From Blattamonas nauphoetae (taxonomy: Eukaryota; Preaxostyla; Oxymonadida), in contig JARBJD010000063.1 of assembly GCA_033064195.1 (NCBI GenBank), positions 62,001-126,000 on the forward strand: DNA of 64,000 bases. The letters are read 5' to 3'. The first letter of the stretch is position 1. Every line of letters starts with the position of its first letter. Below the pieces are notes generated by a model. It had not been told where the DNA came from and ran no database searches. It was given only the letters and a program-made list of their open reading frames with translations. Below, piece after piece: positions 25,265-36,802 of this stretch. Both the position numbers and the translations under genes were made by a program.

Positions 25265-25759
25265 TCACTCCTTGGCAATGAGTTTCACAGCAGTCAACGC
25301 AAAGTCGGCGTGTCCCGGTCCATCCAGCAAGTCCTTATGAATATAGCGGACGACTCCCTCCTTGTCCAGAATGTATGTGACACGACCTGGGAAGAAGAGG
25401 AGTGAACGGGGGACTTTCCATTGTTTTCGGACCTTATTGTCGAAGTCTGTCAGCAGCTTGTATTTGATGTCGTTGTTGACGACAGTATCGTTGTGTTCAG
25501 CAACGGAATTCGACGAAATTCCGATGATTGTTGTGTTGTACTTTTCGAGCTCATCTGTGAGATTTCGAAATGCTAGGATTTCTTTATGGCAGATTTTGGT
25601 TGCATCATTTGGGTAGAAGAAGACCACGATTGGGCCGATGTTGTAGAACGAGGAAAGGGTGGTAGGGTCATCGTTGCTGTCTTGAAGAGTAAAATCGGGG
25701 GCGATTTCGCCAATAACGGCGTTTTGAGCAAGAGAAAGAGAGCACATAAGGAGTAGCAT
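25265..25759 (-). CDS. secreted one-Cys peroxiredoxin, PrxQ/BCP-like
   Basis: A single exon of 164 residues. A short signal peptide (MLLLMCSLSLAQ) precedes a thioredoxin-fold peroxiredoxin: IGEIAPDFTLQDSNDDPTTL, then FFYPNDATKICHKEILAFRN with the peroxidatic Cys57 in a T-x-x-C setting, then LTDFDNKVRKQW and TYILDKEGVVRYIH. These features match the AhpC/TSA, PrxQ (BCP) type, which reduces H2O2 or lipid peroxides. The usual resolving Cys five residues after the catalytic one is replaced by Leu62. Apart from Cys6 in the signal peptide there is no other Cys, so this is a one-Cys enzyme that would need an external thiol. With a signal peptide it should act in the ER or outside the cell. It is divergently placed 223 bp from the PUF gene. 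Confidence 0.85.
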   Translation of the reverse strand: MLLLMCSLSLAQNAVIGEIAPDFTLQDSNDDPTTLSSFYNIGPIVVFFYPNDATKICHKEILAFRNLTDELEKYNTTIIGISSNSVAEHNDTVVNNDIKYKLLTDFDNKVRKQWKVPRSLLFFPGRVTYILDKEGVVRYIHKDLLDGPGHADFALTAVKLIAKE

Positions 25760-25982
25760 AAATTTAATGTGAATTGCGTTGCCGGAAGATCTTGCCAGAA
25801 CAAAGGTTCATCATGCGAGAGAAGTTCAATCGTCGAGATGAGTAATGGGAGAGAACAGATCACTTCCAGCGAAACAATGATGAAAGGAAGCGGTGGTGAA
25901 ACATGAGCTGGAATTTCATGAGTGCTTGAGGGTTAAGTCAAATCGAATATGGTTGGATCATACTCTCGTCAATATCATCGGA
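25760..25982. promoter_or_regulatory. divergent promoter region between peroxiredoxin and PUF genes
   Basis: 223 bp separate two divergently transcribed genes, so both promoters must lie here if the gene starts are right. No TATA-like or repeated motif stands out. The call rests on layout alone. Confidence 0.35.
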
Positions 25983-28900
25983 ATGAGCGCCTATAGGGAG
26001 AAAAAACCAAATAGGCGAGACAAGCATAAGAAGTCATACATTCCTCATCAAGACCAAGATTCTCATGGTCACATTTCGGTGTGTATTCATCTTCACATTA
26101 TTTCCCTTTCTTTCCTCATGGCTTCCTCAGTACAACGGTCAGGTGTCAGAAAACCGTCCATACAACTCATCAAAATCGTCTTCAAGTGTTGTACAGTCAA
26201 GCATCCCTGTATCACACACCCAACACGTCACAGATATCACCATCAACTCTCCCTTACTCCCCCACGTTCTTCTGCACTCTGAACGATCACCAAATCAACA
26301 TATGTCGTTTCTTTCGCCGCCTCAGTACTCTCCAACCACTCTCGATCCTCAATTCTCGACTTCTGCTCCACACACCCATCTCTCTCCCCATTCGACCAAA
26401 GAATCTTCTCACCCTGGTTTCCCACCTTCATTTCATAATTCAAATGATGAATTATTCCCTTCTCTCGACATTAGAACGGATTCTGCTCCATCAACTCGAA
26501 CAGGACCATCGCCCACCTTTCGAACATCCTTCCAACCTTCTGAGAACAGACATCACGCTCCAACATCATCTCAACACAAAAACATCCAATCTCACTCCAA
26601 ATTCACCACCTCATATAGTCACCCTGTCGGCAAGAACGACGAACACAATCTGCCGCCTGTTCTGACCACATCACCACTCCTCAATCATCCATCCACTACT
26701 CCGAATCTCATCGTCCATACAAACCATAATTCATATTCGTCTCACAATATTCACTATGAGCCCTCAAAAGCAGGCATTGCACTCTCAACACACACTGATC
26801 ACGGAATCTCAGCTAACACGATTAAAGTGACGTCAAAATCGTTTGTCCCGAGATGGAAAGTGCAAGAACAGCAGGCTTCTCTTCAGCAAAATTCCACTAA
26901 CTCTCTTACAATCTCCAACAGCAACGCTCTCTCCACAAACTCGAACCATCCCCAACCCTACCTTCCCATCCACCCCCCAAATATGAATCCGCTTCCTCTT
27001 CCTCCCCCCACCTCTTCCATCCTCATATCAAACCCTCTTTCCAACAGACCCTCGACTGGACTCACATTCTCCACAATGCACCTCATTCTCGACAGAATAC
27101 GCCAAGAAGCTATTTTCTCTGTCCAGAGGTCTCACGGGAAGGGCGGAGGTCAGGGATCGCATAGTTCCGTCCCTACATTCCCTCCAGCGGGTGAATCGTC
27201 AATCCCTCTAAATGCCACTTACGGACACATCGTCTCAATATCACAAGACCAGATAGGATCAAGATTCCTCCAATCTCGTTTATCGGAAGCAACAGTGGAT
27301 GAGGTCAGCCATATCTTTGCTGAATTGATTGACAAGAAGAGCAATCCCATTCACCTCATGACGCACTGCTTTGCGAACTATGTTGTACAGAAGATCTGTG
27401 AGCTCTGTTCGGACGAATTATTCCAGCAGCTGTTGGTCCTTCTTCGCTCGCATTTCTACACCCTCTCTTTCGATACATTTGGATGTCGTGTCCTCCAATC
27501 AGCGATCCCTCGAATGGGACAAGAAAAATGCACTCTGCTCACCGCTGAACTTTACCACAATTGTATCAAAGCCATACATCACCAAAATGCGAACCATGTT
27601 CTCCAGAAATCCATTCTTTACGCGTCGTCACAAGCAAACCATAACCTCATCACATCCCTCGAGCAACACGGCATTTCATCCATTGCCACGCACACGTATG
27701 GCTGCAGAGTGATCCAAAGACTTCTCGAAACGGACGATCGGAGCATCCACGTGCGTCTGGCGACGATCCTGTTCCCCTCGTTCCAGTCGCTTGTTCTCGA
27801 CCAATATGGAAACTTTGTCATCCAACACCTTGTCCAGAACTCAGACGGCGAAATTATAACCGTCTCGGTGCCAACTATGCCTGGAAGGAAGGAAACACAG
27901 GAGGTGAAGATGGGGATTAACGAGTCGGTCATCAGATCACTCCGGGGGAACTTCTTTATCCTCTCGAAGCACAAGTTTGGGTCGAATGTCGTGGAGAAAT
28001 GCTTGGAATACTCTTCTGACTCACTTAGACGGTATATCGTCAAGGAGATCATGGGATCGGATCCATCATTTTCTCAAACCCACAATTTCCATCAACCGAC
28101 ACTCGACACGATTCTCCATCCATCATGCGACGAATTAGTCTATTCCTCAATTCCAGACACTCCCCCACTCTTCACAAATCCTTCACGCCCTTTCTCCACC
28201 CATCCCCTCCTCTGCCTTCTTATGGACCAGTTCGGGAACTATGTTGCCCAAAGAATTTGTGATGTCGCCTCGCTGGATGTGAAAGAGCGGATTCTGAACC
28301 AAATCTTGACTGTGATTCCTCCAAACACCCTTCGCGGACGAAGAGACCTTCTTCCGCGCAAGGCACAACTGGTTGAGGGCCTGGACGGATTTTCGGGTTT
28401 GTCTGACGATCAAATCCAGCAGCCACCGCAGGAATTTATTATTGTCCGAGTGGAGAAGCTTATTCGGGCGCTGGAACGGGAGGAAAATGTGAAATTCCCC
28501 GAACCTCCGAGGCAGAAACTCAAAAAAGAAAGGGACAGCGCGAAAATGGCACAAAAAATGGAGAAAACGAATCAGGAAGCTGAGATCTCTGCCATCCATC
28601 TTGCCTCCCAACCAATCGAACAGAACCGTCTCAACGAGAACCAGCAACAAGAACTGAACCCACATGCGTCTCTTGAAGCTCTCGTCTCGACCGATTTCGA
28701 CTTTCCGGACCCAACTTCTGTCCCTCCACTCCTCCCTCCCTCCACACTCGACCCCTCGCCAAACAACAGATCATCACTCGACTTCTCGCCAGTCCAGAAG
28801 CCGACACCGACAAGCTCGATGTATTCCTCACTCACGCCATCCCCACCCGCTCTCAGACACGATCATTCTCATTCGATGAACAGAAGAACGATGGATCCAT

Positions 28901-29973
28901 CGCCAGTGTTGAGTTCAGTCAGTACCACTCCATCCCCCTCACCTCACTTCTCACCTCGACGCTCAATCTCGCTCTCATCTGAAACCGACAATTCGGATTC
29001 GGATGACAACAACGAAAATGATGGACCGGCGCCGAGGCACTCCATCGTCGCCCCTCCTCCCAACTCCACGCGACCGAAACATCACTTTGGAAGATCGTTT
29101 CTGACAGACGTGAGTGGATTGGAGGATTCTGGGCTTGTTTTTGATTTGTATTCGGAAGGCGATCATCTCGGCGACGAAGAGGACGATCTCATTTCTGAAT
29201 CTTCGCATTTCGCTCCGCATTCATCACACTTCGCTCACACCAGCATGTCGTCCTTCTCCTTCTCTCCTTCCTACAACTCCCTCCAGCCCACGACACATTC
29301 CGCTTCGTTTGGGGTGTTCCATCCTGGCCATCACAACCGATCCGTCCCTGCGCATCTGGTCATCCCGCCATCCAACCCAACGACCATCCCCTCCGAGCCC
29401 AAACTCACATTCATCGAATCTGTCATGCCGTCGCTTGGGAAGGGGTTGATGTCGGTGGGGGAGATTGACGAGATGAAGATGACAGATGTGAGAAAAGAGA
29501 AACAGAACGGACACGACTTTCGTGTTCAAACACGCCGCCACGACACGTCGTTTCCTCTATTTCTGAAACGACAAACTGACCATTCGGCCTCGCTTCCTGA
29601 TTTCTCATTTTCGAACGAAGAATCGTCGGGGCTGCCAGAGCAGATTGGAATGATGAATTTGGACGAGAACCTCGACATGTTCTCCGCCCCATCGCTCTCT
29701 CTTTCATCATCGTCGCTCCCTCACTCCTCGTCGGACAACTCGTTTGCAGTGTCGTCGTCTCTTCTCCCATCCAATTCGCCGATGCTGCCGTTCGAGATGA
29801 CCTCCCATTATTCCGATGAATCGCTCAACCCATCGCTCGATCGAGTGCTTCTTTCCTTCCCCCCTGAGCAGTCTCTTCCTGAGGCGTCCCAGCACCCTCA
29901 GAGCTATTCCTTCACTGGCCTTCCTGAACTCTCGCCGTTCGGAAGTGGTTACTCAAGAATGAGTTTTCATTGA
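25983..29973 (+). CDS. PUF (Pumilio-family) RNA-binding protein, 2 exons
   Basis: Exon 1 is 25983-26078, a 52-bp intron (26079-26130) has a GTGTG donor, and exon 2 is 26131-29973. The product is about 1,312 residues. Reading straight through the intron would give a false hydrophobic N-terminus. Eight PUF repeats lie at residues about 390-760 with recognition triplets SRxxQ, NYxxQ, CRxxQ, NHxxQ, CRxxQ, NFxxQ, SNxxE and NYxxQ. By the known PUF code (repeat 8 reads the 5' base) this is the classic Pumilio set for a UGUAnAUA-type site in mRNA 3' UTRs. Repeat 6 has Phe for the usual stacking Tyr. Long Ser/Pro/His-rich, probably disordered arms flank the domain. Acidic segments such as SETDNSDSDDNNENDG follow it. 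Such proteins repress translation or destabilise mRNA. Start choice is uncertain because earlier in-frame ATGs exist. Confidence 0.9.
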
Positions 29974-30124
29974 AATATGTCTTTTTTGTGATTAAATAAT
30001 TTTCTTTTTGGTCTTTCGTTTGTATCTTCCATTTTTTGCTCTGTTAGGTGAGTTCTGATGATTTAAACTGTGAACAATTGAAAAATAAGGATCTAGTTGG
30101 ATCAAACCAGGACTTATTATTTTC
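29974..30124. promoter_or_regulatory. short intergenic spacer between PUF and pepT
   Basis: 151 AT-rich bp contain the PUF 3' end (ATTAAATAATTT at about 29991) and the promoter of the peptidase gene. No further motif was recognised. Confidence 0.35.
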
Positions 30125-31552
30125 ATGACTGTTCTTCTCACAGAATCTGATAAATCTGAAATTGTTGATCGCTTCATTCGCTACTGCAGAATCGACACTC
30201 AATCTGATGGTTCGGTCGAGAAATGTCCATCGACAGAGAAACAATTTGACATCGCCAAACTTCTCGCGTCCGAGCTTGAACAACTCGGAATAAAAGCAGA
30301 AATCGACACTCATTGCTTTGTTTATGCAACATTGGAAGGAAATGCTCCAAGTGAAGCCGCACTTGGTCTTTTAGCTCACATGGACGTTTCGCCCGATGCT
30401 CCAAGCTCAAACATATCTCCAACCATCCGCAAAAACATCACTGGTGAAGATATCGTCCTATGCGATGATATTGTGATTGCAGGATCTCAATTAGAGTTCT
30501 ATAAAGGGCAGGACATCATCACAACTGATGGAAAGACACTACTTGGCGCTGACGACAAGGCTGGTATTGCAGCGATCATGCAAGCGCTTACTGTCCTTGT
30601 TCGGGAAGGAGACAAGATCAAGCATCCGACGTTGAAGATCTGTTTCACTCCTGACGAAGAAATCGGTGCAGGCATCTCTCACATCGATCTGACTAAATTC
30701 AACCCAAAATATGCATACACAATCGATGCTGGGCGTGTCGGAGAAATTGAATGTGAAACGTTCAATGCGATGGCCTGTACTGTCAAATTCGTCGGCGTCG
30801 AAGTCCACCCTGGATCAGCATTTGACATTCTCGTCTCAGCGATCCGTCTTGCTTCTGAATTTGTAGAACAACTCCCAAAGGATCAAGCACCAGAAACCAC
30901 GAGAGGCAGAGAGGGATATTTCCACCCCACCAATATTTCTGGAGGCACAGGCGAAGCGAGTGTCAAGTTGATCCTTCGGGATTTCGACGAAGATGTATGA
31001 AATATAATGTTGATTCATGTGTCACAGGGTCTTGCGAAGAGGGAGCAGTTTGTTCGGGACCTCGTTGAAGCAATGCAGAAGAAACATCCAAAAGCGAAGA
31101 TCACTGCCATTTTCAGACATCAGTTTGTTTCCCATGATTATCACACCCATTTCTCATCGCTATTTCCAGATACAAGAATATGTTCATCGGTCTCAAGGAT
31201 CTGCCCGAACTTGTCGATCGGCCAGTTGAAGCTGCCAAGAGACTTGGAGTCATTCCTATCCAACATCCGATCAGAGGAGGCACAGATGGGGCTCGGTATG
31301 GGCATTCTTTTTGATTTGAGACAGTTTTCTTGATGTTTTGAGTATTCAATTGTCATTCAATGTGATTTTGTGCATCTATCACCGTTCTGAAATGTTTTCT
31401 CGCATATTAGACTGACATTTATGGGAATTCCCACGCCAAATCTCTTTGGAGGAGGAGAAAACTTCCACTCGAAAAGAGAATTCTTGCCAATCCCGTCGCT
31501 CATTAAATCTGCTGAATTGATTCTCAATATGCTTCCGTCGTTTACACAATGA
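30125..31552 (+). CDS. pepT: peptidase T (tripeptide aminopeptidase, M20B), 4 exons
   Basis: Exons 30125-30994, 31028-31122, 31170-31295 and 31411-31552 join in phase to 410 residues, the normal length for bacterial PepT. Introns are 33, 47 and 115 bp. The 33-bp intron contains an in-frame stop and must be removed. M20 metal ligands and catalytic residues are in place: GLLAHMDVSP (His85, Asp87), LLGADDKAG (Asp143), FTPDEEIGAG (Glu178, Glu179), IDAGRVGEIE (Asp201), EVHPGSA, QHPIRGGTDG (His354) and NFHSKREFLP (His383). The enzyme releases the N-terminal residue from tripeptides in the cytosol using two zinc ions. No signal peptide is seen. PepT is mainly bacterial, so an old transfer followed by intron gain is likely, but trees are needed. 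Confidence 0.93.
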
Positions 31553-32617
31553 AACATCTATATCTCTCTCCTTGCATGCTTTTCCATAAAACAACCAAAC
31601 TTATCTCGACACCTTTTAGATTTTCCATCTCGACACTCACCTTGCATTATCTAATGAATATTCTCTCCTAAGAACACTGTATTGGGAAGATGTGAGTGAT
31701 TATCCATTGTTGAGGTCGAATCTTGATGTTTTATTCGAAAACTAGTGAATTATGAACGACTACATTTTGAAACTGGAATCAGAAATAAAACGGAGTATGC
31801 TCGACAGTTTTGTTAAAAAAGCTGGAAATACGCCTGATGTGATCGGTTACATTGGATGGGAACGAGTATTTGACTCACAAAAATCTATCTCAAGAATGAT
31901 TTCTGAAGAATAGATGGTGTTTGAGATATCCTGAAACAAATGAGACTGTGATCAGAATGTCGAATATTTAATATGGTTTTTGCATGGACTAAACAGAAAT
32001 AAAAGGACACGCCATGAAAAGAATTGTTTGTGCCGGAAGGCGGGCATTTGGCTTGAAGTGATGGCATCCAGAAAAATGGTCAAGGAGTGGATAATTGTTT
32101 CTAGAAATTGCAGAAATGCTTCTCGAAAGGTTGTGATGAATGATCCGCGAAGAGAAATACACTGAAACAGTCTTTTCATAGAAAAGTGTTTGGCGGATAA
32201 GTTGAAAAAGTGAAGATGGTGAATATTGATAAAGTGGGCAAAATAGCATGAGTGGATCAAGTGTAGAGATGAAAAAGCTGAGTTCGGCTCACAGAAAAGG
32301 CTCGAATGGCATCGAATACCCTTGAAACAGATGGACTGATGAATGTCTGTGATGATTTAACTGACTGTGAAACGATGAATAAGGTTAACATCCCCAAAGA
32401 ACATATACATAGAAGAGTGATATGGAGACAAATGGATGTTGGTATCACTTGACTAGAAAACAGTTTGTGACTGATACCAATCTATGGGTGTGATCGAGAT
32501 GATGAGGTGTTTGATGTCAAAATGTTGGTTTCAAGTTTCTACAGGGTTGTTTAATTCTGAATGTCTTATTCCGAGGACAAAGAACGATTTAAACCTTTTC
32601 ACAACTTCACAGCTTTG
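31553..32617. other. intergenic, no supported gene
   Basis: About 1 kb of AT-rich sequence after pepT. A 53-codon open frame at 31752-31913 (+), beginning MNDYILKLESEIKRS, has a fairly natural composition but no recognised family, splice partner or context, so I do not call it as a gene. Nothing else was seen. Confidence 0.4.
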
Positions 32618-33497
32618 CAGTCATTGACAAAAGTTCCTGGCATCGGGTGATGGAGTTTATGAACAGATCATTTCTTTCACTTTTTTCATCATCACTTCAG
32701 TCCACTCTAACTTCGCATCTCTGAAAAAAAGAAACCCAATAGAGTTTGTTGAAGTGAAACAATCAAAGAAAGACTGATGCGAAAGTGGGTGCCAAAACTA
32801 TGGCGAACACACTTGATTCTCTCCTCTTCAGCGATAATGAGATGGACCCTGGTGAGTTTATTTCGAGACTCGAAACCGGTCTGTTCTCTTTCGTTCTGAT
32901 CCAAATCAATCGGCAATGTCGAAAATCTCCCCTTTTTATCTCTCTCATTCCTTTTCACATCACTATCACTTCATCAAACTCTTTCACTCGTTCAGATAAT
33001 TTTGTTTTTCAAACCAAACATCGAATCGTGTCAGCTGACAACGCGCGTCGTTTTACAGTGATCTCCTCATGTCCGACTTTTATTGGAAAAAGGGAGATGA
33101 AATGAAAAAAAGAATTGTCTGGATGAGTGACAAAGTTTGATGAAGTGATAGTGATGTGTAAAGGAATGAGAGAGATAAAAAGGGGAGATTTTCGACATTG
33201 CCGATTGATTTGGATCAGAACGAAAGAGAACAGACCGGTTTCGAGTCTCGAAATAAACTCACCAGGGTCCATCTCATCATCGCTGAAGAGGAGAGATACA
33301 AGTGTGATCACCATTGTTTTGTCTCTCAATTTCACATCAGTCATTCTTTGATTATTTCACTTCAACAAACTCTATTGGGTTTCTTTTTTTCAGAATAAGC
33401 AAAGGTAGAGTGGACTGAAGTGATTAGGAAAAAAGTGAAAGAAATGAACTGTTCATAAACTCCATCGGGCTCTGCCGAGAACTTTTGTCCATGACTG
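32618..33497. mobile_element. 880-bp foldback element with Tc1/mariner-like tips
   Basis: Two inverted arms (about 32618-33000 and 33115-33497) flank a centre of about 110 bp. Tips read CAGTCATTGACAAAAGTTCC on the left and CAGTCATGGACAAAAGTTCT on the right (reverse complement). These resemble the CAGTCATGG-CAAAAGTT tips common in Tc1-like elements. The same peptide (EMDPGEFISRLETGLF) appears in both arms on opposite strands, showing about 90% or better arm similarity. Left-flank TA is not visible; TTG occurs on both sides and may be chance. No transposase is encoded, so it is non-autonomous. Confidence 0.75.
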
Positions 33498-34940
33498 TTG
33501 TGAATATATTCTTTTCTGGGACGAAAAAATATCCGTTTATCGATGATTATGGAAAAGTGATGTCCAATTTGGAAAAAAGTAAAGTCTCAGAATCTGAAAG
33601 AGACCAATGGACACATGAAAATGAAAGAGAGTCTTTTTTCGTGACGGGTAATGTTTCTCGTTCAATGGGTGTGATCAGACAGTATCATTCGAAAGAACCT
33701 GGGACTGAGGGTTTAAAGTCTACCGTTCTAACTCTCTGAACCACATGTGATCAAAATGTCTCTCACCTTCATTCGCACTGTCCTTGAGATTCTTCCCCTC
33801 TCGCTGAGTTTTTCCCCTCTGACTTAGGTTTTCCCCTCACAACCCATGAACCGATTTTGATGATTTTTTTCAGAAACGTTTTTTTTGGTGAAACGAACAT
33901 TTTGCAAAAAAATGGAGAAATAATTCTGGGTAGCTGGAAAAATAGGAAAAAAACCCATATTATTCTCGACCTAAAATTTGTAGAAAAAAGTCTTTAATTT
34001 TTTGAGCAGCTTTGGTTGAGATCAATCCGAGCATACTGCCTTTTATTTGATTCAAAACGGATGGCTTGTTGTGGAGAATTAAGGGCAAAAAGTTGAGAAA
34101 AATGTGTGCATTTCTAGCTTTCACAGTATTTTGAGGTTTTCTCTTGATCCAGGCATTTTGGCGCGGAAATAATTGATTATTTTCTTCGTTTGACCAATAT
34201 AGATTTTTCAAGCCCCGTTACCCGGATTAATAACAATGTTCGGATAAAAAACATATCGATAAATGAATATCGGCAATTTTCTGACAACCCCATGAAATGA
34301 ACAGATCGGGTGCAGTGAGAATACAAATGTCAATGCTAAATAGTAAAAAAGTCATCGATTCATAATTGGACGGTTTGAATCAATCGCATCTCTTGTTAAT
34401 GAGATCAAATTTCGCTTCCTCCTGCCTCCTTCCACGACACCAGAGATGAAATAAGATTCTCACACTTTCATCCAGTCATCATTCGGACAATCAGTTCTGG
34501 CTGGACCATTCTCAAAATCAACAATCACAAATTCAAACACTCGCAATCATCGTATCTATTCTTCATTGCACATCACCAACACAAGTGACAAGTGAAAGAT
34601 TGATTGACATGCAAGATGCACTGAGCTGAACTGTCGTTGATTATTTTTATGAAGTTTTTTTTGGGAAATGCAATCAATAAAAAACAAATCGAGGAAAAAG
34701 TCTGGCTTATTAAACAGTCCTGTCCCTTTGGAGTTGATCAATCCTGACGTGAGCACTGAAAGTGCGAACAAAGGACTTCTCTCATGACACACTCACATTT
34801 TCCACAACTTGTTTTTCTTTTTCCTAGTTTAACTCACATTCAGGAATAACTCCGAGAACTTTTTTTTTGAATTTCAGTCTCTTTTTGTTCAATTCTGTGA
34901 CTTTCATTTTCATTTTGGGTCTTCGCTCTTATCAACAGTA
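33498..34940. other. intergenic, AT-rich, no supported gene
   Basis: About 1.4 kb with several short open frames, the longest 84 codons, and none with recognisable motifs. Homopolymer A and T runs are frequent. It may include older transposon remnants, but I see no paired ends. Confidence 0.35.
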
Positions 34941-35148
34941 CACAGTCATGGACAAAAGTTCCTGGCACCCCTGCCCAGGAACTTTCACCAGCCACCATTT
35001 GTTTTCATTTTTCTCCTTATTCACCCCAACACGTTTGCTCACTTTCATTTTCTCTACAATTCATTCTTTTCAGATGATGAAGTGGACAGAGAAATGAAAA
35101 CAAATGGTGGCTGGTGAAAGTTCCTGGACAGGGGTGCCAGGAACTGTG
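34941..35148. mobile_element. 208-bp MITE with Tc1-like tip
   Basis: The left end starts CACAGTCATGGACAAAAGTT directly after a TA. The right end reads inward CACAGTTCCTGGCACCCCTG and seems to have lost about 11 bp of the tip. Beyond the tips the arms match (AAAGTTCCTGG, GGTGGCTGGTGAAAGTTCC), giving an almost complete hairpin. The tip sequence is shared with the 880-bp element 1.4 kb upstream, so both probably belong to one family moved by the same transposase. Confidence 0.7.
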
Positions 35149-35315
35149 AAATTATTTTTGAATGGTTTCACTGGTTCCCGTCATCTTCTATCACTTTTTT
35201 TATCTTTTCTTCTTCCAGGAACAGCTCTCTGATCTCATCCTCCAAGGTTTGATGATGTGAAAATTGCTTTTGTTCCTACTCTCTTCTCATTCGTTGACAA
35301 GGTCGTTGTCAAAGT

Positions 35316-35534
35316 GGGTCAGAATTTTTGACATCATTCAAAAGTCCAAAGACCAACATTCAAAACTTGTCTCCTCTCATGGTTGAGAAATGAATCAACC
35401 TTTCTCTAGAATTGGTGGATGACATGATTGAATAATCTTTTCGAGATCTTTGATCAAGCTGCGACAAGCGTGGTTAATTGCGTTTTTTGAATGTTGGTCT
35501 TCGGACTTTTGAATGATGTCAAAAATTCTGATCC
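35316..35534. repeat. inverted repeat, ~50-bp arms, MITE-like
   Basis: Arms at 35316-35366 and about 35484-35534 are inverted copies, sharing GACATCATTCAAAAGTCC and GACCAACATTCAAAA. The spacer is about 117 bp. No clear target duplication was found, so it may be a degraded MITE or another stem-forming element. Confidence 0.6.
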
Positions 35535-36802
35535 AAGTGTATTCACTCCTTCTTCGTTTTATCTATCTTCCCAGTTCAAGCAAATATCAAATATTTCACC
35601 CTTCTAACAGATGTCTCAACCTGTTTGTTTTCTTCTCTCTCCATATTACTCTTCAAAAAGGCACATCATTTTTCAGCCATCAGATCTCTATCCCATGACG
35701 ATGATCATGTCTGTACAACCACGAAACAGAGCCAAATATCTCCTTAACGTGGATTTCCAATCAATTTCACATCAAGTTTCCTGACTGAATGTGGAAATTG
35801 CATCGCAAACAATGAATTGTTCACAATGCACGTTCTGATCATTTTAGATCCAATATCATCAGCTCAATGGTGATTCAAACTTTGAATTTCTTCGATTCTC
35901 ATATTTATCTGACCCTTGTTGTTGTGTGTTTCGTTTTTGACACTCTGTCGTCTTTTGCTCATTTTTCCCGAAAATACCTCCTTTGTCAACTCATAATCAC
36001 TGAAACATCTGTTTTCATCCTGTCTCATCTCACTCTCTTAATTCATCAATCGCTGAAGCAAAAAGTGTGTCAAAAATGTGTTTTAGAAAAATGACGTTTC
36101 TCATAGTGATCGAACCTCAATGTCGAAACGAACCACTTTTCCATCATAGTGAAATGATATTTAAGAAATAGAGCAAAAATACAAAAAGGGAACCATCTAT
36201 AGTATTTTGAAACCTTTCAAAAACAATTTCACAACTTTTGTTCGTGACTGACACAATTAAAGGGATTTGAGCATCATTGATCGATCTTTTCCCAAAAAAG
36301 AATCACAGAACGATTCGATAGTACTCATTTTACCTTTTTCTCTTGACTTACGTCAAGACTCTGTTCTTTGAATCATTGTTGATGAGAACAAAAATGGTTT
36401 TTGGGACTTTTCTGTCTTAATACAACACTATGGTACATCTAAAATCAAAGAAAGTGACGTGAAAAATGAAGAAAGTGTTGGTGACCTCTTTTTTGGGATT
36501 GTTGCATTGATTTTGAATCAGAGTTGATCTCACCCACAAAGAAAGAAATCTGACTCTGAGGTGATGAAAATGTCTCTCATGGTTCTTAAAACGAGAGAGT
36601 CAGCCAGGAGAAGATACCGAAAAGTGTGAGGAGAGTGCATGGAAGACGAAAGACGCACAGAAATGTCAGACAGCACAACGCGTTGAATCCTCTTCAGGAT
36701 GAAGGGTAGGGTATCTGTGGATAGGAGTGAATAAAAATAAAATGAAAGAAAATGCGAATATTTTGAGAACAGTCAGAGGCCAAATTAGCAGAAACGGATT
36801 GT
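35535..36802. other. intergenic, nothing recognised
   Basis: About 1.3 kb of AT-rich sequence before the 3' end of the minus-strand Ig/TIG-like gene. Short open frames only, with no family features. Confidence 0.4.

Noticed and set aside
26065-26130. Hydrophobic N-terminus (FIFTLFPFLSSWLP) as a signal peptide for the PUF protein
   Set aside because: A 52-bp GT-AG intron covers it. Removing it joins an upstream exon in phase, and a signal peptide makes no sense on a PUF protein.
32785-33344. Similar open frames of about 100 residues on both strands (EMDPGEFISRLETG)
   Set aside because: They fall in the inverted arms of the 880-bp foldback. Similarity reflects palindromic DNA, not two genes.
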